64,000 nt of DNA from JAWLHU01 sp049325315 (GCA_049325315.1 JBMONB010000083.1:221999-285998); one strand, 5' to 3'. Counted from the stretch's first letter, positions 25,324 to 33,772 are shown. Notes: generated by a model from the sequence alone, not told the origin. Numbers and translations: made by a program.

Positions 25324-25347
25324 GGAGGTCGACCCCCTTCCACCCTG

Positions 25348-25377
25348 AGCATACAGCTTGCGCATATTGAGTGTCAA
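25348..25377 (-). promoter_or_regulatory. Sigma-A promoter of the CarH-like regulator
   Basis: On the minus strand a perfect -35 TTGACA (25377-25372) is followed after 18 bases by TATGCT (25353-25348). The GTG start lies 24 bases downstream of the -10 box, so the leader is short and an upstream start is excluded. Confidence 0.75.
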
Positions 25378-25473
25378 AACATTCCGCAACGATGGCGGCC
25401 GGCGGAGAAGATCGGCACGGAAAAGCCCACCAGCCCCAACAGGGGAAAGGTGGGCTCACAGGCAACGACCCGA

Positions 25474-25935
25474 CTACAGGGCTTTCATCGCTCCGAAGAC
25501 CCCGCTGTCCAGCTTCTCTTTCAGCGCCTTGTCGTAGGTCACGTCGTAGGCCGGGTTGGCGGTGATCTTGCCGCCCCAGAAGGTGACATCCCGCACGGCC
25601 CGGACCTTTACCTCGGCCACGGCCAGCTTCAGGTTAACGCCCTCGATCTCCTCGGCGATCACCCGGCCGGTCCCCTCGGCGGTGTGGCAGGCTCCGTGGG
25701 CGATCACGGTCAGGAGGACCCGCTCGTCGGACCGGATGTTCCCCATCACCCGGCCCTTGGCATCGGCGGCCAAACGGAGCGTCTCGTTGTCCTTCGCATA
25801 GACCCAGGTGATCAGGTTGTTGGTGGGCCACTTGGTCTCGGCGTCCAGGGTGGTCACCAGGACCAGCTGCGGCCCCTGCAGGAACTCCACCAGTTCATTC
25901 GAAAGCTGGGACGGCGCCTGATTCTTATCGCTCAC
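25474..25935 (-). CDS. Pyridoxamine 5'-phosphate oxidase-like FMN-binding protein
   Basis: A 153-residue split-barrel protein of the PNPOx-like family. The N-terminal half has a helix then PQLVLVTTLDAETKWPTNNL, and later VMGNIRSDERVLLTVI, both typical of the FMN-binding barrel. Substrate unknown; relatives are small flavin or heme/F420 binding reductases. GTG 25935 has GGGGGAG upstream; the frame to 25971 lacks a site. It is upstream of, and on the same strand as, the CarH-like regulator but separated by its promoter, so it is probably transcribed alone. Confidence 0.72.
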   Translation of the reverse strand: MSDKNQAPSQLSNELVEFLQGPQLVLVTTLDAETKWPTNNLITWVYAKDNETLRLAADAKGRVMGNIRSDERVLLTVIAHGACHTAEGTGRVIAEEIEGVNLKLAVAEVKVRAVRDVTFWGGKITANPAYDVTYDKALKEKLDSGVFGAMKAL

Positions 25936-26074
25936 CAGAAGTCTCCCCCTCAGACTATGTACTGTTCCCATTCTACCATACCCGCCGGGTCGGCGGGGCC
26001 ATGCGCTCTTTTACACCGGCGCAGGACCATTCTTTGCGGTGGAGAATTACGAGAAGAAGGGGGAATCTTACGCC

Positions 26075-27778
26075 ATGGAACAGATCTTGCGCATCGATAT
26101 GAAGAGCCGGACGGCCCGCTTCGAGCCGCTGCCGGAGGAGTACCGGCTGCTGGGAGGGCGTGCGCTCACCTCCCGCATCGTCGCAGCGGAGGTAGACCCT
26201 CTCTGCGACCCGCTGGGGCCGCACAACAAGTTGGTGCTGGCGCCGGGGCTGCTCTCGGGCACCGTGCTCTCCAGTTCCAGCCGCATCTCGGCGGGGGCGA
26301 AGTCCCCGCTGACCGGGGGAATCAAGGAGTCCAACGCCGGGGGCAACACCGGCTGGCGGCTGGCCCAGCTGGGAATCCGGGCGGTGGTGATCGAGGGGCA
26401 GCCGGAGCCGGGTCAGTGGTACGTGGCGGTTATCGGCCGGGGCGAGTGCCGCTTTGAGCCGGCCGGTGAGCTGGTGGGCCTGGGCACCTACGAGACGGCG
26501 GCCCGCCTCTTTGAGCGGTACGGCAAGAAGGCGGCGCTGGCGGTGATCGGCCCGGCGGGCGAGCAGCGGCTGAACGTGGCGGGCATCTCCAACACCGACC
26601 CGGAGGGGCGGCCCAGCCGCATCTGCGCCCGGGGCGGCATGGGCGCCGTCATGGGTACCAAGGGGCTGAAGGGGATCGTGGTGCTCGACCCCGGCCCGAA
26701 CACGACGCCGGAGATGGTCGACCCGCCGCTGTGGCGGGAACACTCCCGCCCCTACCTGCAGGAGCTGCGGACCAGCCCGACCATCGCCCGCTACCGGGCC
26801 GTGGGCACGGCGGGGACGCTGGAGGTGGTCAACAAGCTGGGCGGGTTGCCCATCGCCAACTTCAGCCGGGGCCAGGACCCGGCGACCGAGGCGATCACCG
26901 GCCTGCAGATGGCGGAGATCATCAAGGAGCGGGGCGGCCAGCCGTCGCACTCCTGCATGACCGGCTGCACGATTCAGTGCTCCAACGTCTGGGTCGACCG
27001 GGAGGGCAAGGAGGTCGCCTCCTCCATGGAGTTTGAGACCAATACCCTGCTGGGATCGAACCTGGAGATCTTCGACTTCGACGCCATCGCCCGCTTCACG
27101 CGGGAGTGCAACGACCTGGGGATCGACACCATCGAGACCGGCGGCGCCATCGGGGTGGCCATGCAGGGCGGTCTCCTCCCCTTCGGCGATGTGGATGGCG
27201 TGATGGCGATCTTCCGGGAGATGCGGGAGGGCGGCCTGACCGGCAAGCTGATCGGCGCCGGGGCGGCCACCGTGGGCCGGGTGCTGGGCGTTCGCGAGGT
27301 GGCCTCGGTCAAGGGGCAGGTGATGGCCGCCTACGACCCCCGGGTGATCAAGGGCAACGGCGTCACCTACGCCACCAGCCCCATGGGGGCGGACCACACC
27401 GCCGGCAACACCATCGGGGCGAAGGTCGACCACCTGGACCCGCAGGAGAAGGTGGCCCTGAGCCGGGAGATTCAGATCGTGGCCACCCTGCTCGACATGC
27501 TGGGCTTCTGCAACTTTGCCCGGGCGGTCTATGCCAACACCGCCGAGTCGCTCCGGGGCCTCTTCAAGGCCCGCTTCGGGGTGGATGTGACCGAGGAGCA
27601 GCTCCGCCGCCTGGCGGTCGAAACGATTCAGGCGGAGATCAGGTTCAACCGGCGGGCCGGGCTGGGTCCTGAGACCGACCGGCTGCCGGAGTGGATGCGG
27701 GAGGTCCCGCTGCCGCCTCACAACGCCGTCTTCGACGTGCCGGACGAGGAGATGGATCGGATATGGAGCGAGGCCTGA
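26075..27778 (+). CDS. Aldehyde ferredoxin oxidoreductase (tungsten/molybdenum enzyme)
   Basis: A 567-residue AOR-family enzyme that oxidises aldehydes to acids with ferredoxin as acceptor. The [4Fe-4S] ligands are Cys294, Cys298 and Cys302 (CMTGCTIQC) plus the later Cys in LGFCNF. Pterin-contacting segments include KSPLTGGIKESNAGG, SRICARGGMGAVMGTKG and the DxxGxD-like LGIDTIETGG. It is slightly shorter than archaeal AORs (about 605). ATG 26075 lies eleven bases after AAGGGGG; an upstream ATG at 26039 has no site. The neighbouring MoaD-like and ferredoxin genes supply cofactor sulfur and the electron acceptor. Likely substrates are aldehydes from amino-acid breakdown. Confidence 0.9.
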   Translation: MEQILRIDMKSRTARFEPLPEEYRLLGGRALTSRIVAAEVDPLCDPLGPHNKLVLAPGLLSGTVLSSSSRISAGAKSPLTGGIKESNAGGNTGWRLAQLGIRAVVIEGQPEPGQWYVAVIGRGECRFEPAGELVGLGTYETAARLFERYGKKAALAVIGPAGEQRLNVAGISNTDPEGRPSRICARGGMGAVMGTKGLKGIVVLDPGPNTTPEMVDPPLWREHSRPYLQELRTSPTIARYRAVGTAGTLEVVNKLGGLPIANFSRGQDPATEAITGLQMAEIIKERGGQPSHSCMTGCTIQCSNVWVDREGKEVASSMEFETNTLLGSNLEIFDFDAIARFTRECNDLGIDTIETGGAIGVAMQGGLLPFGDVDGVMAIFREMREGGLTGKLIGAGAATVGRVLGVREVASVKGQVMAAYDPRVIKGNGVTYATSPMGADHTAGNTIGAKVDHLDPQEKVALSREIQIVATLLDMLGFCNFARAVYANTAESLRGLFKARFGVDVTEEQLRRLAVETIQAEIRFNRRAGLGPETDRLPEWMREVPLPPHNAVFDVPDEEMDRIWSEA

Positions 27779-27996
27779 TCATCCACCTGGAGGTCTATCT
27801 CCCCTTCCGGGGCAAGCGGCGCTGGGTGGGGGAGGAGAGCCTGCCCACCGGTATGACCGCCGGGGGGCTGGTGGCCCACCTGGGCCTGACCGAACCGGAG
27901 TTGGTGGTCCTGGTAGGGGGGCGGTATGTCGCTCCCGAGACCCCCCTACAAGAGGGGGCGCAGGTGGCGATTTTGCGCCAGGCCGAAGGGGGATAA
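27763..27996 (+). CDS. MoaD/ThiS-family sulfur carrier protein
   Basis: A 77-residue ubiquitin-fold protein ending in the diagnostic Gly-Gly (LRQAEGG) that is thiocarboxylated to donate sulfur to molybdopterin-type pterin. Core features are a first strand IIHLEVYLPFR, the MTAGGLVAHLGL helix and an LVVLVGGRYV strand. ATG 27763 overlaps the AOR gene by 16 bases with GAGGAG upstream, so the two are coupled. AOR-MoaD pairs are common, and this one probably serves that enzyme's cofactor. Confidence 0.85.
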   Translation: MERGLIIHLEVYLPFRGKRRWVGEESLPTGMTAGGLVAHLGLTEPELVVLVGGRYVAPETPLQEGAQVAILRQAEGG

Positions 27997-28056
27997 GGAG
28001 AACAGCGCGCACATAGGCTTGTCCCGGGATGCGTAGACTAAATGAGTACGGCGCAT

Positions 28057-28071
28057 TGAGAACAACTCTCA
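28057..28071. promoter_or_regulatory. 7-1-7 dyad upstream of the ferredoxin gene
   Basis: TGAGAAC-A-ACTCTCA has the layout of a Fur-family half-site pair, with TGAGA/TCTCA matching exactly. It lies about 40 bases upstream of the predicted -35 box. Assigned on shape alone. Confidence 0.3.
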
Positions 28072-28111
28072 TTGATATCCAATCTCATCCAGGAAAACAG
28101 GGCTGCATCCC

Positions 28112-28141
28112 TTGACGCATCGGTATTTGCGAGGGTATCCT
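28112..28141 (+). promoter_or_regulatory. Sigma-A promoter of the ferredoxin gene
   Basis: TTGACG (28112-28117), 18-base spacer, TATCCT (28136-28141). The start codon is about 110 bases downstream. Confidence 0.65.
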
Positions 28142-28250
28142 AGTAGTGTCAATCGGTTCTATTAGGAGCCGAACGAGATCAGAAGGTGACCATTGCTGGC
28201 GACTTTTGCCGGCTGCAAAATGCGACCGCCTTAGAAGGAGGAACACGTCC

Positions 28251-28538
28251 GTGGCCGTTAAGATCATCGACACCTGCATCTCCTGCGGCGCCTGCGAGCC
28301 CGAGTGCCCCAACGAGGCCATTACCGCTGGCGACACCATCTATGTGATCGATCCCGACAAGTGCACCGAGTGCTATGGCTTCTACGGCGAGTCCCAGTGC
28401 ATCTCTGTCTGCCCGGTTGAGTCCATCGTCCCCGACGAGGACAACCCGGACGACATCGACAGCCTGGTGGCCAAGTTCAACAAGATCCACCCCGGCGCCG
28501 AGCTGAAGAACACCGACAGCTGGGTGAAGCCCGGCTAA
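28251..28538 (+). CDS. 2[4Fe-4S] ferredoxin, YfhL/Allochromatium type
   Basis: A 95-residue ferredoxin. The first cluster site is CISCGACEPECP (residues 9-20). The second is the longer CTECYGFYGESQCISVCP, with an eight-residue insert between the second and third Cys as in Allochromatium-type ferredoxins, which have very low potentials. About 30 acidic C-terminal residues follow. GTG 28251 follows AAGGAGG. It is separated from the AOR-MoaD pair by 254 bases and has its own promoter, but it is a sensible electron acceptor for the AOR. Confidence 0.9.
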   Translation: MAVKIIDTCISCGACEPECPNEAITAGDTIYVIDPDKCTECYGFYGESQCISVCPVESIVPDEDNPDDIDSLVAKFNKIHPGAELKNTDSWVKPG

Positions 28539-28559
28539 TCGGTCCGGCGACACATATGC

Positions 28560-28587
28560 AAAGGACGGCAGCGATGCCGTCCTTTTG
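28560..28587 (+). terminator. Terminator after the ferredoxin gene
   Basis: AAAGGACGGCA pairs with TGCCGTCCTTT around a GCGA loop and runs into TTTTG. It lies between convergent genes. Confidence 0.85.
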
Positions 28588-28608
28588 TGTTGCGATGGCC
28601 AGGGCGGC

Positions 28609-28983
28609 CTATTCTTCCCGGGCCTGCCCGGCAGAGCTGGAGAGCGCCAGGGAGAGGGCGGCGGCGAGGAGGACCATGTCAAACTCCCAGCCGTTGATAA
28701 ACCCCTTGGAGAACTTGACCAGCGCGATGGCGCCCAGCATGACCGCAGCCAGCAATAGGGAGGCCATGCGGAGGCAGTAGCCGGTAAGCACCAGCAGGCC
28801 GCCGGTCACCTCGATCACTCCGATCAGAAGGGCCATAAAGGCGGGGGCGGGCAGGCCGAACCGGGCGAAGAGCTCGGCGTAGGTGGGGGTTTGGAGCAGC
28901 TTGGGCAGGCCGTGCAGCACAAAGACGGCGCCAAGGGCGAGCCGGAGCGGGACCTGGGCCAGGTGGCGGTAGCGTTCCAGCAT
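28609..28983 (-). CDS. DoxX family membrane protein
   Basis: A 124-residue protein with four membrane helices. LGAVFVLHGLPKLLQ in the first helix, AFMALLIGVIEVTGGLLVLT in the second and ALVKFSKGFIN before the last are the DoxX/TQO-small-subunit pattern. Relatives take part in thiosulfate:quinone oxidation or redox homeostasis at the membrane; most have no proven role. ATG 28983 has GAGGAG upstream. The preceding acyl-CoA synthetase gene ends in a terminator, so doxX is likely transcribed on its own. Confidence 0.85.
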   Translation of the reverse strand: MLERYRHLAQVPLRLALGAVFVLHGLPKLLQTPTYAELFARFGLPAPAFMALLIGVIEVTGGLLVLTGYCLRMASLLLAAVMLGAIALVKFSKGFINGWEFDMVLLAAALSLALSSSAGQAREE

Positions 28984-29049
28984 GGGCAGTCATCTCCTCT
29001 TTGCATGGGTGGCTGTCCTTGCTGTATGTCGGACGGCCTCCGGTTAGGA

Positions 29050-29092
29050 CAGAAAAGAGCGAACCCGCCCGGCTGTGCTTGCCGGGCGGGCC
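29050..29092 (-). terminator. Terminator of the acyl-CoA synthetase gene
   Basis: Read on the minus strand, GCCCGCCCGGC and GCCGGGCGGGT form an 11-bp stem with an AAGCACA loop, followed by TCGCTCTTTTC. Confidence 0.75.
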
Positions 29093-29097
29093 TTTCT

Positions 29098-30606
29098 TTA
29101 CCGGAAGAGCTTCACGAGGTCGGGCTTGGTCACCTTGCCCATGGCGTTGCGGGGCAGCTCGTCGAGCCGCAGCAGCCGGGTGGGGAGCTTGTACGGCGCC
29201 AGCCGCTCCCCTGCCCAGGCGCGCAGCTGGTCGAGGGCGATCGCCTCGCCGGTCACCGCCAGCCCGACCCGCTCGCCCCACTCGGGGTCCGGGAGGCCGA
29301 CCACGGCGCACTCCCGGATCGCCGGGTGTTCCCGGAAGACCTCCTCAATCTCCAGGGCGGAGACCTTGTAGCCGCCGGTCTTGATGATATCGACGCTGGA
29401 CCGGCCCAGAATCCGGTAGGAACCCTCCTCCAGCACGGCGATATCCCCGGTGCGGAACCAGCCCTCCCGGAAGGCCCCGGCGGTCGCCTCGGGCCGCTGC
29501 CAGTACTCCAGGAAGACCGCGGGGCCCTGCACCTCGATCTCGCCGGGCGTCCCCGGCTCCACGGGGCTGCCCTCCTCATCGACCAGGCGGACCGACACCC
29601 CTGGCAGGGGCGCGCCCACGTGGCCGGGCCGGCGGGCGCCGTGCAGCGGGTTGGAGAGCGCCATGCCGATCTCGGTCATGCCGTACCGCTCCAAGAGCAC
29701 GTGGCCGCTGATCTCCCGCCACCGCTCCAGCACGCTGACCGGCAGGGCGGCGGAGCCGCTGACCATCAGCCGGAGATTCCGGCAGCCCGCCGAGAGGGCG
29801 GCCTGGCGCTCCGGTGGGGCCGCCTCCCAGGCGGTGATCAGCCGGCTGTAAATGGTGGGCACCGCCATGAACAGGGTCAGCTCGCCGCCGGCGATGGCGG
29901 CCCAGGTGGCGTCGGGCTCAAAGCGGGGGTGAATGGTGCAGTGCGCCCCGCTCCAGAGGGCGCAGGTCAGCACGTTGATGATCCCGTGCACATGGTGCAG
30001 CGGCAGAATCAGAAGGATCCGGTCGTCGGGCCGCCAGCCCCAGGCCTCTACCAGACTGGTTACCTGCGCCTCGATGTTGGCGTGGGTGGTGACCACGCCC
30101 TTGGGCCGGCTGGTGGTGCCGCTGGTGTAGAGGATCATCGCCCGACGGTCGGGGGTCAGGTGGGGCAGGAGGGGCGCCTCGGCGCCCGGGCCGGGCGGTC
30201 CGGAGGCGAGCAGTTCGGTGGTCAGCAGGAGGCTCAGCCCCCGCTCCTCGGCCAGGGGCCGAACCCGGTCGGCCAGCTCCGGGTGGGCGATCACAACGGC
30301 GGCGCTGGTGTCGTCAAGCACATAGGCCAGCTCCCCCGGCGGGTGGGAGACCGCCAGGGGCACCGCCACCCCGCCGGCCCGCCAGATCCCCCACTGGGCG
30401 GCGACGTAAGCAAAGGAGGGCGGGACCAGGAAGGCGACACGGGCCTCGGCCAGGTCCCGGGCGCCGTCAAGGAGCCGGGCGGCGATGATGGCTGAGGCGG
30501 AAAGCAGGTCGCCGTAGGTAAAGCGCCCCTCGGGGGCGGTGATCGCAGGGCGCTCGGGGTGGCCGGCGGCACGGGTGAAGAGGGGCAGCCCGGCTTGCAT
30601 GGTCAT
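29098..30606 (-). CDS. AMP-forming acyl-CoA synthetase, malonyl-CoA synthetase-like
   Basis: A 502-residue member of the ANL adenylating superfamily. The P-loop-like A3 motif is MILYTSGTTSRPKG, A5 is ERYGMTEIGM, A7 is FRTGDIA, A8 is GRSSVDIIKTGGYKV, and the catalytic A10 Lys is in NAMGKVTK near the C-terminus. LPLHHVHGIINVLTCALWSG strongly resembles malonyl-CoA synthetase (MatB/ACSF3), so malonate or methylmalonate is a possible substrate, but this is not certain. ATG 30606 is about 12 bases after GGAGG. It is divergent from the SDR gene, with a dyad in the shared control region. Confidence 0.82.
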   Translation of the reverse strand: MTMQAGLPLFTRAAGHPERPAITAPEGRFTYGDLLSASAIIAARLLDGARDLAEARVAFLVPPSFAYVAAQWGIWRAGGVAVPLAVSHPPGELAYVLDDTSAAVVIAHPELADRVRPLAEERGLSLLLTTELLASGPPGPGAEAPLLPHLTPDRRAMILYTSGTTSRPKGVVTTHANIEAQVTSLVEAWGWRPDDRILLILPLHHVHGIINVLTCALWSGAHCTIHPRFEPDATWAAIAGGELTLFMAVPTIYSRLITAWEAAPPERQAALSAGCRNLRLMVSGSAALPVSVLERWREISGHVLLERYGMTEIGMALSNPLHGARRPGHVGAPLPGVSVRLVDEEGSPVEPGTPGEIEVQGPAVFLEYWQRPEATAGAFREGWFRTGDIAVLEEGSYRILGRSSVDIIKTGGYKVSALEIEEVFREHPAIRECAVVGLPDPEWGERVGLAVTGEAIALDQLRAWAGERLAPYKLPTRLLRLDELPRNAMGKVTKPDLVKLFR

Positions 30607-30693
30607 CTTGGCGGATCGCCTCCACATTCTGATCTGATCTTCTGGGTATTTATCGGTTCGCCGTGGCGGTTCCTCCAAAACGACCTTAAGTGA

Positions 30694-30722
30694 CTATTTC
30701 GGATTTAGGAGCTTCGAAATAG
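30694..30722. promoter_or_regulatory. Operator-like dyad between divergent genes
   Basis: CTATTTCG (30694-30701) and CGAAATAG (30715-30722) are perfect 8-bp inverted repeats 13 bases apart. A -10-like TAGAAT (30720-30725) for the rightward gene overlaps the second arm. It is placed to control both the acyl-CoA synthetase and SDR genes. Confidence 0.5.
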
Positions 30723-30778
30723 AATGAGGGACAAGGGCCGGGGGCGCCGGCTCTCACAAACAGAGCGAGGTGAGGCGC

Positions 30779-32041
30779 ATGCTCATTGACAACCTGCCCA
30801 ATGGCCAGACCGGATTGACCTCCAAGGTGGCGGTGATCACCGGGGCCGGGCGTGGGATCGGACGGGAGGCTGCACGGGTCCTGGCCCGGTTCGGCGCACG
30901 GGTGGTGATTGCCGAGCGGGCGGAGAGCGGGGCGGAGACCGCCGGGCTTATCCAGGCGGAGGGCCGCGAGGCGCTCTTTGTCCAGACCGACGTGGCCGAT
31001 GAGGCGAGTGTCGCCCACCTGTATGACACGGTGCAGGCCACCTATGGTCGGGCGGATATCCTGATCAACAACGCCATCGTCACCTCCTTCGGCCCGCTGT
31101 GGGAGCATGCCGTGGCCGACTGGGACCGGGTGATGGCGGTCAACCTGCGGGGCGCCTTTCTCTGTATCAGGGCCTTTCTGCCCCAGATGCTGGCGCGCAG
31201 GGAGGGCGTGGTGGTCACGATGGAATCGGCGGACGGCATGCCGTACATGGCGCCCTACCAGGCGTCGAAGGCCGGCCTGCGCTCCCTTGCCCTGTCGCTG
31301 GCGGCGGAGGTGGGGGAGGCGAGCGGGGTCTCGGTCTTCTGCTTCGGCCCGGGCATGGTCGACACCCCGGGCCTGGCCGAGGCGCTGGAGCGGCTGCCGG
31401 CCTATTACAAGATGAGCCGGGCGGAGTTCATTGAGCAGAGCGGCGTGGCCATGGTCTCCGCCGAGACCTGCGCCGCTGGTCTGGCCGGCGTGGTGCTGCA
31501 CGCCCGGCAGTGCCACGGCCAGGAGGTGGGCTATGCCACCGGGCTTGCCCTGCTCGGGCTGGACGGCGCCGCCGGGCAGCCGTCGGCGCCGGTCGCCGCC
31601 GGGTTTGCCGCGAGTCCAGCGGCTGCCGCCCCGCCTGCCCTCTCCACCGCCCTTGCCCTGAACCGCAAGCTGGAGGGAATCCTGCAGGAGAACATCCGCG
31701 AGTACAGCGAGCTGACCCTCTTCCAGCGGCCCATCGTCCGGCGGATGTTCCAGCAGGGCACCGGCTTCAAGGTAGAGGACTGGCTGGAGCGGGCCCAGGC
31801 CTTCTCCCGCTACCTGGAGCAGGTGGCGGCGGAGGACGGCTGGCGGGAGGCGGAGGTCCGGGCCTATGTGGCCTCCCTGGAGCGGCTAGCGAAGTTTATT
31901 CACAAGCAGGAGTCCGATGCGCGCGGCTTCTTCCGGAACGCCGAGCAGCTGAACCGGGCGCTGGAGGCGCTCCAAGCGCGGCGGGCGGTGGTGACCGACC
32001 TGGCTGCCCAGCTGGAAGCGGCCCTGGCGGCGCGAGGGTAG
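30779..32041 (+). CDS. SDR oxidoreductase with a C-terminal helical extension
   Basis: A 420-residue protein made of two parts. Residues 10-255 are a classical SDR: VITGAGRGIGREAARV, LINNAIVTSF, and Tyr-x3-Lys in YQASKAG. After a Pro/Ala linker (about 260-290), residues 290-420 form an unrelated helical, coiled-coil-like region (LNRKLEGILQENIREYSELT, then long Glu/Arg/Ala-rich helices). SDRs are normally about 250 residues, so the extension is unusual. ATG 30779 has GAGGTG upstream; GTG 30770 is an alternative. The following hydrolase starts 6 bases after the stop, so they form an operon. Substrate unknown; the divergent acyl-CoA synthetase hints at acyl metabolism. Confidence 0.8.
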   Translation: MLIDNLPNGQTGLTSKVAVITGAGRGIGREAARVLARFGARVVIAERAESGAETAGLIQAEGREALFVQTDVADEASVAHLYDTVQATYGRADILINNAIVTSFGPLWEHAVADWDRVMAVNLRGAFLCIRAFLPQMLARREGVVVTMESADGMPYMAPYQASKAGLRSLALSLAAEVGEASGVSVFCFGPGMVDTPGLAEALERLPAYYKMSRAEFIEQSGVAMVSAETCAAGLAGVVLHARQCHGQEVGYATGLALLGLDGAAGQPSAPVAAGFAASPAAAAPPALSTALALNRKLEGILQENIREYSELTLFQRPIVRRMFQQGTGFKVEDWLERAQAFSRYLEQVAAEDGWREAEVRAYVASLERLAKFIHKQESDARGFFRNAEQLNRALEALQARRAVVTDLAAQLEAALAARG

Positions 32042-32047
32042 CCCACC

Positions 32048-33013
32048 GTGGTTGCGTACACAGTGTTTGGCGTGATCGCAGCCCTGCTGCTGATCGGGGC
32101 GGGGTACGAGTGGGTCGCCCGGCGGCGGGAACCTTCTGCCCCGCTGGAGGGCCGGTTGGCTGATGTGGGTGGCTATCGGCTCCACCTGCGGCTGGCAGGC
32201 GCGGGCGAGCCGGCGGTGGTGGTGATCGCCGGCGCCGGTGACCCGTCCTCCTCCTGGGGGCCGGTGCAGGCCGAGGTGGCCCGCTTTGCCCAGATTCTCA
32301 CCTATGACCGGGCCGGGTTGGGACGCAGCGACGACGGGCCGCCCGCCAGTCCGGATCGATATGTAACGGAGTTGCACGCTCTGCTGGGGCGAGCCGGTCT
32401 TACGGGCCCCTTTGTGCTGGTCGGCCACTCCTTTGGCGGGCTGCTGGCCCGGCTCTACGCCGCCCGGCACCCCGGCCAGATCGCCGGAATGGTCCTGGTT
32501 GACCCGGCCTACGAGGCGCTCTTTGACTCGCCGCAGATGGAGCGGGTGTTGAGCGTGGGTGGAGGAGTGATCCGGCTTCTGAGCGCCACCTCGGCGGTGG
32601 GCCTGCCCCGGTTGATGGGCAACTGGTTCGCCATGGCCTTTCCGGAGCAGCGGGCGCTCTGGCCCCGCCTGACGCCTGCCGAGCGGCGGGCGTGGGCTGC
32701 CGACATCTACCGGACGTGGCGGGGCGGGCTGCTGCGGGACTTTGGCGCTGTGCGGGCCGTGGCGCAGGCAGTACGGGCCGAATCGGACGGCCCCCCGCTG
32801 GCCCATGTGGAGCTGGTGGTATTATCGAACGGGCGGATTCAGGGCAGTGCAGGCGTCGAATGGGTCCGGGCGCATGCTGAACTGGCCGCCCAGTCCGCTC
32901 GATCTACTCACCACGTGAGCGATCGGAACAGCCACATGATGCACTGGACACAGCCGGAGCTGGTGGTGGCGGCGATTCGCCAGGTGGTGGATGGGGTACG
33001 GCAGCACTCCTGA
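32048..33013 (+). CDS. Alpha/beta-fold hydrolase with N-terminal membrane anchor
   Basis: A 321-residue hydrolase. The first 20 residues are hydrophobic (VFGVIAALLLIGAGYEWVAR) and probably a signal anchor. The nucleophile elbow is VGHSFGG (Ser near 127), the oxyanion strand is VVVIAGAGDPSSSWG, the YDRAGLGRSD motif follows, and the catalytic His is probably in SHMMHWTQPE near the C-terminus. Likely an esterase or lipase facing outside the membrane. GTG 32048 lies 6 bases after the SDR stop with GCGAGGG upstream. A long hairpin follows the gene. Confidence 0.8.
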   Translation: MVAYTVFGVIAALLLIGAGYEWVARRREPSAPLEGRLADVGGYRLHLRLAGAGEPAVVVIAGAGDPSSSWGPVQAEVARFAQILTYDRAGLGRSDDGPPASPDRYVTELHALLGRAGLTGPFVLVGHSFGGLLARLYAARHPGQIAGMVLVDPAYEALFDSPQMERVLSVGGGVIRLLSATSAVGLPRLMGNWFAMAFPEQRALWPRLTPAERRAWAADIYRTWRGGLLRDFGAVRAVAQAVRAESDGPPLAHVELVVLSNGRIQGSAGVEWVRAHAELAAQSARSTHHVSDRNSHMMHWTQPELVVAAIRQVVDGVRQHS

Positions 33014-33022
33014 CAGACGACA

Positions 33023-33066
33023 CAGAAGACGCCCTCGGCCGTAATGGCCGAAGGGCGTCTTCTGCG
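33023..33066. terminator. Long hairpin between convergent genes
   Basis: GAAGACGCCCT-CGGCC and GGCCG-AAGGGCGTCTTC form a stem of about 17 bp with a GTAAT loop. T-runs are poor, but the stem is strong and placed between convergent stops. Confidence 0.65.
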
Positions 33067-33140
33067 GAGTGGTGCCCATGGCAGAGGTGAGAGGGGGTTT
33101 GGAGAAATGCCCACCCCCCGGGGGCAAAGTTGTTGGTGGA

Positions 33141-33722
33141 CTACTCGGCTGCCTGCAACTTGGTCTCGGCAGTGGGGGCGCCGGCAGCAGGGGCGTTGGT
33201 AGTCGCTGCCGCTGTGGCTGCGGCGCTCTTCTTCTTGTTCTTCCGGGACCTGGCCTTGACCTCCAGCCCCTTCTTCACGGCGATCGTAATGAAGGGGAGG
33301 CCGTCGAACGGGAGGGTCTCCACCGCCACATTCGCCTTCACCCTGGTCGGGGGACGCAGGTCCGGGACCTCCTTGAAGGGACCGGAGTGGTAGAAGACGA
33401 TGCGGCTGGAGCCTTTGCGCTCATAGCGGCGGATCGCGACGATTCCGGGGCCGGTGGTGGTGGTCGGCGCGAAGCCGGCCTTGCCCTGCTCTTTATTCGT
33501 GAAGTACTTCAGGTAGTAGCTGTTGGTGTTGATCCCGCGGGTCTTGGCGACGCTGTCGAACATTTCCGTAGCCTCGACGTTCAGCGCGAACCACCCCGAA
33601 GGTGTGACGGTGGAGGCGGCATTTTCCCGGCGGTTTTCGCCCACCCGGGGATCGTGGACTCCCTCCTGCCAGCCATTGATCGCCTGTACCGCCTGGATCT
33701 CGGGAGCCTTCTTCTCGGCCAC
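33141..33722 (-). CDS. Unrecognised protein with Lys-rich and Ala-rich tail, strong promoter
   Basis: A 193-residue protein I do not recognise. Residues 1-65 are polar, with NGWQEGVHDPRVGENRREN. Residues 65-150 alternate short strands (GIVAIRRYER, SRIVFYHSGPF, VKANVAVETLPF, LPFITIAVKKG). The tail from about 150 is low complexity: RSRKNKKKSAAATAAATT then Ala/Pro/Glu, histone-H1-like. GTG 33722 has GGAGG nine bases upstream; the frame to 33773 runs into the promoter. The promoter is a perfect sigma-A consensus, so the protein may be abundant. A structural, nucleoid or spore-related role is possible, but only as inference. Confidence 0.7.
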   Translation of the reverse strand: MAEKKAPEIQAVQAINGWQEGVHDPRVGENRRENAASTVTPSGWFALNVEATEMFDSVAKTRGINTNSYYLKYFTNKEQGKAGFAPTTTTGPGIVAIRRYERKGSSRIVFYHSGPFKEVPDLRPPTRVKANVAVETLPFDGLPFITIAVKKGLEVKARSRKNKKKSAAATAAATTNAPAAGAPTAETKLQAAE

Positions 33723-33772
33723 CCCAATCGACCTCCTTTGGAGGTATGTAGGTTTATCGGTAACTAAATCCA

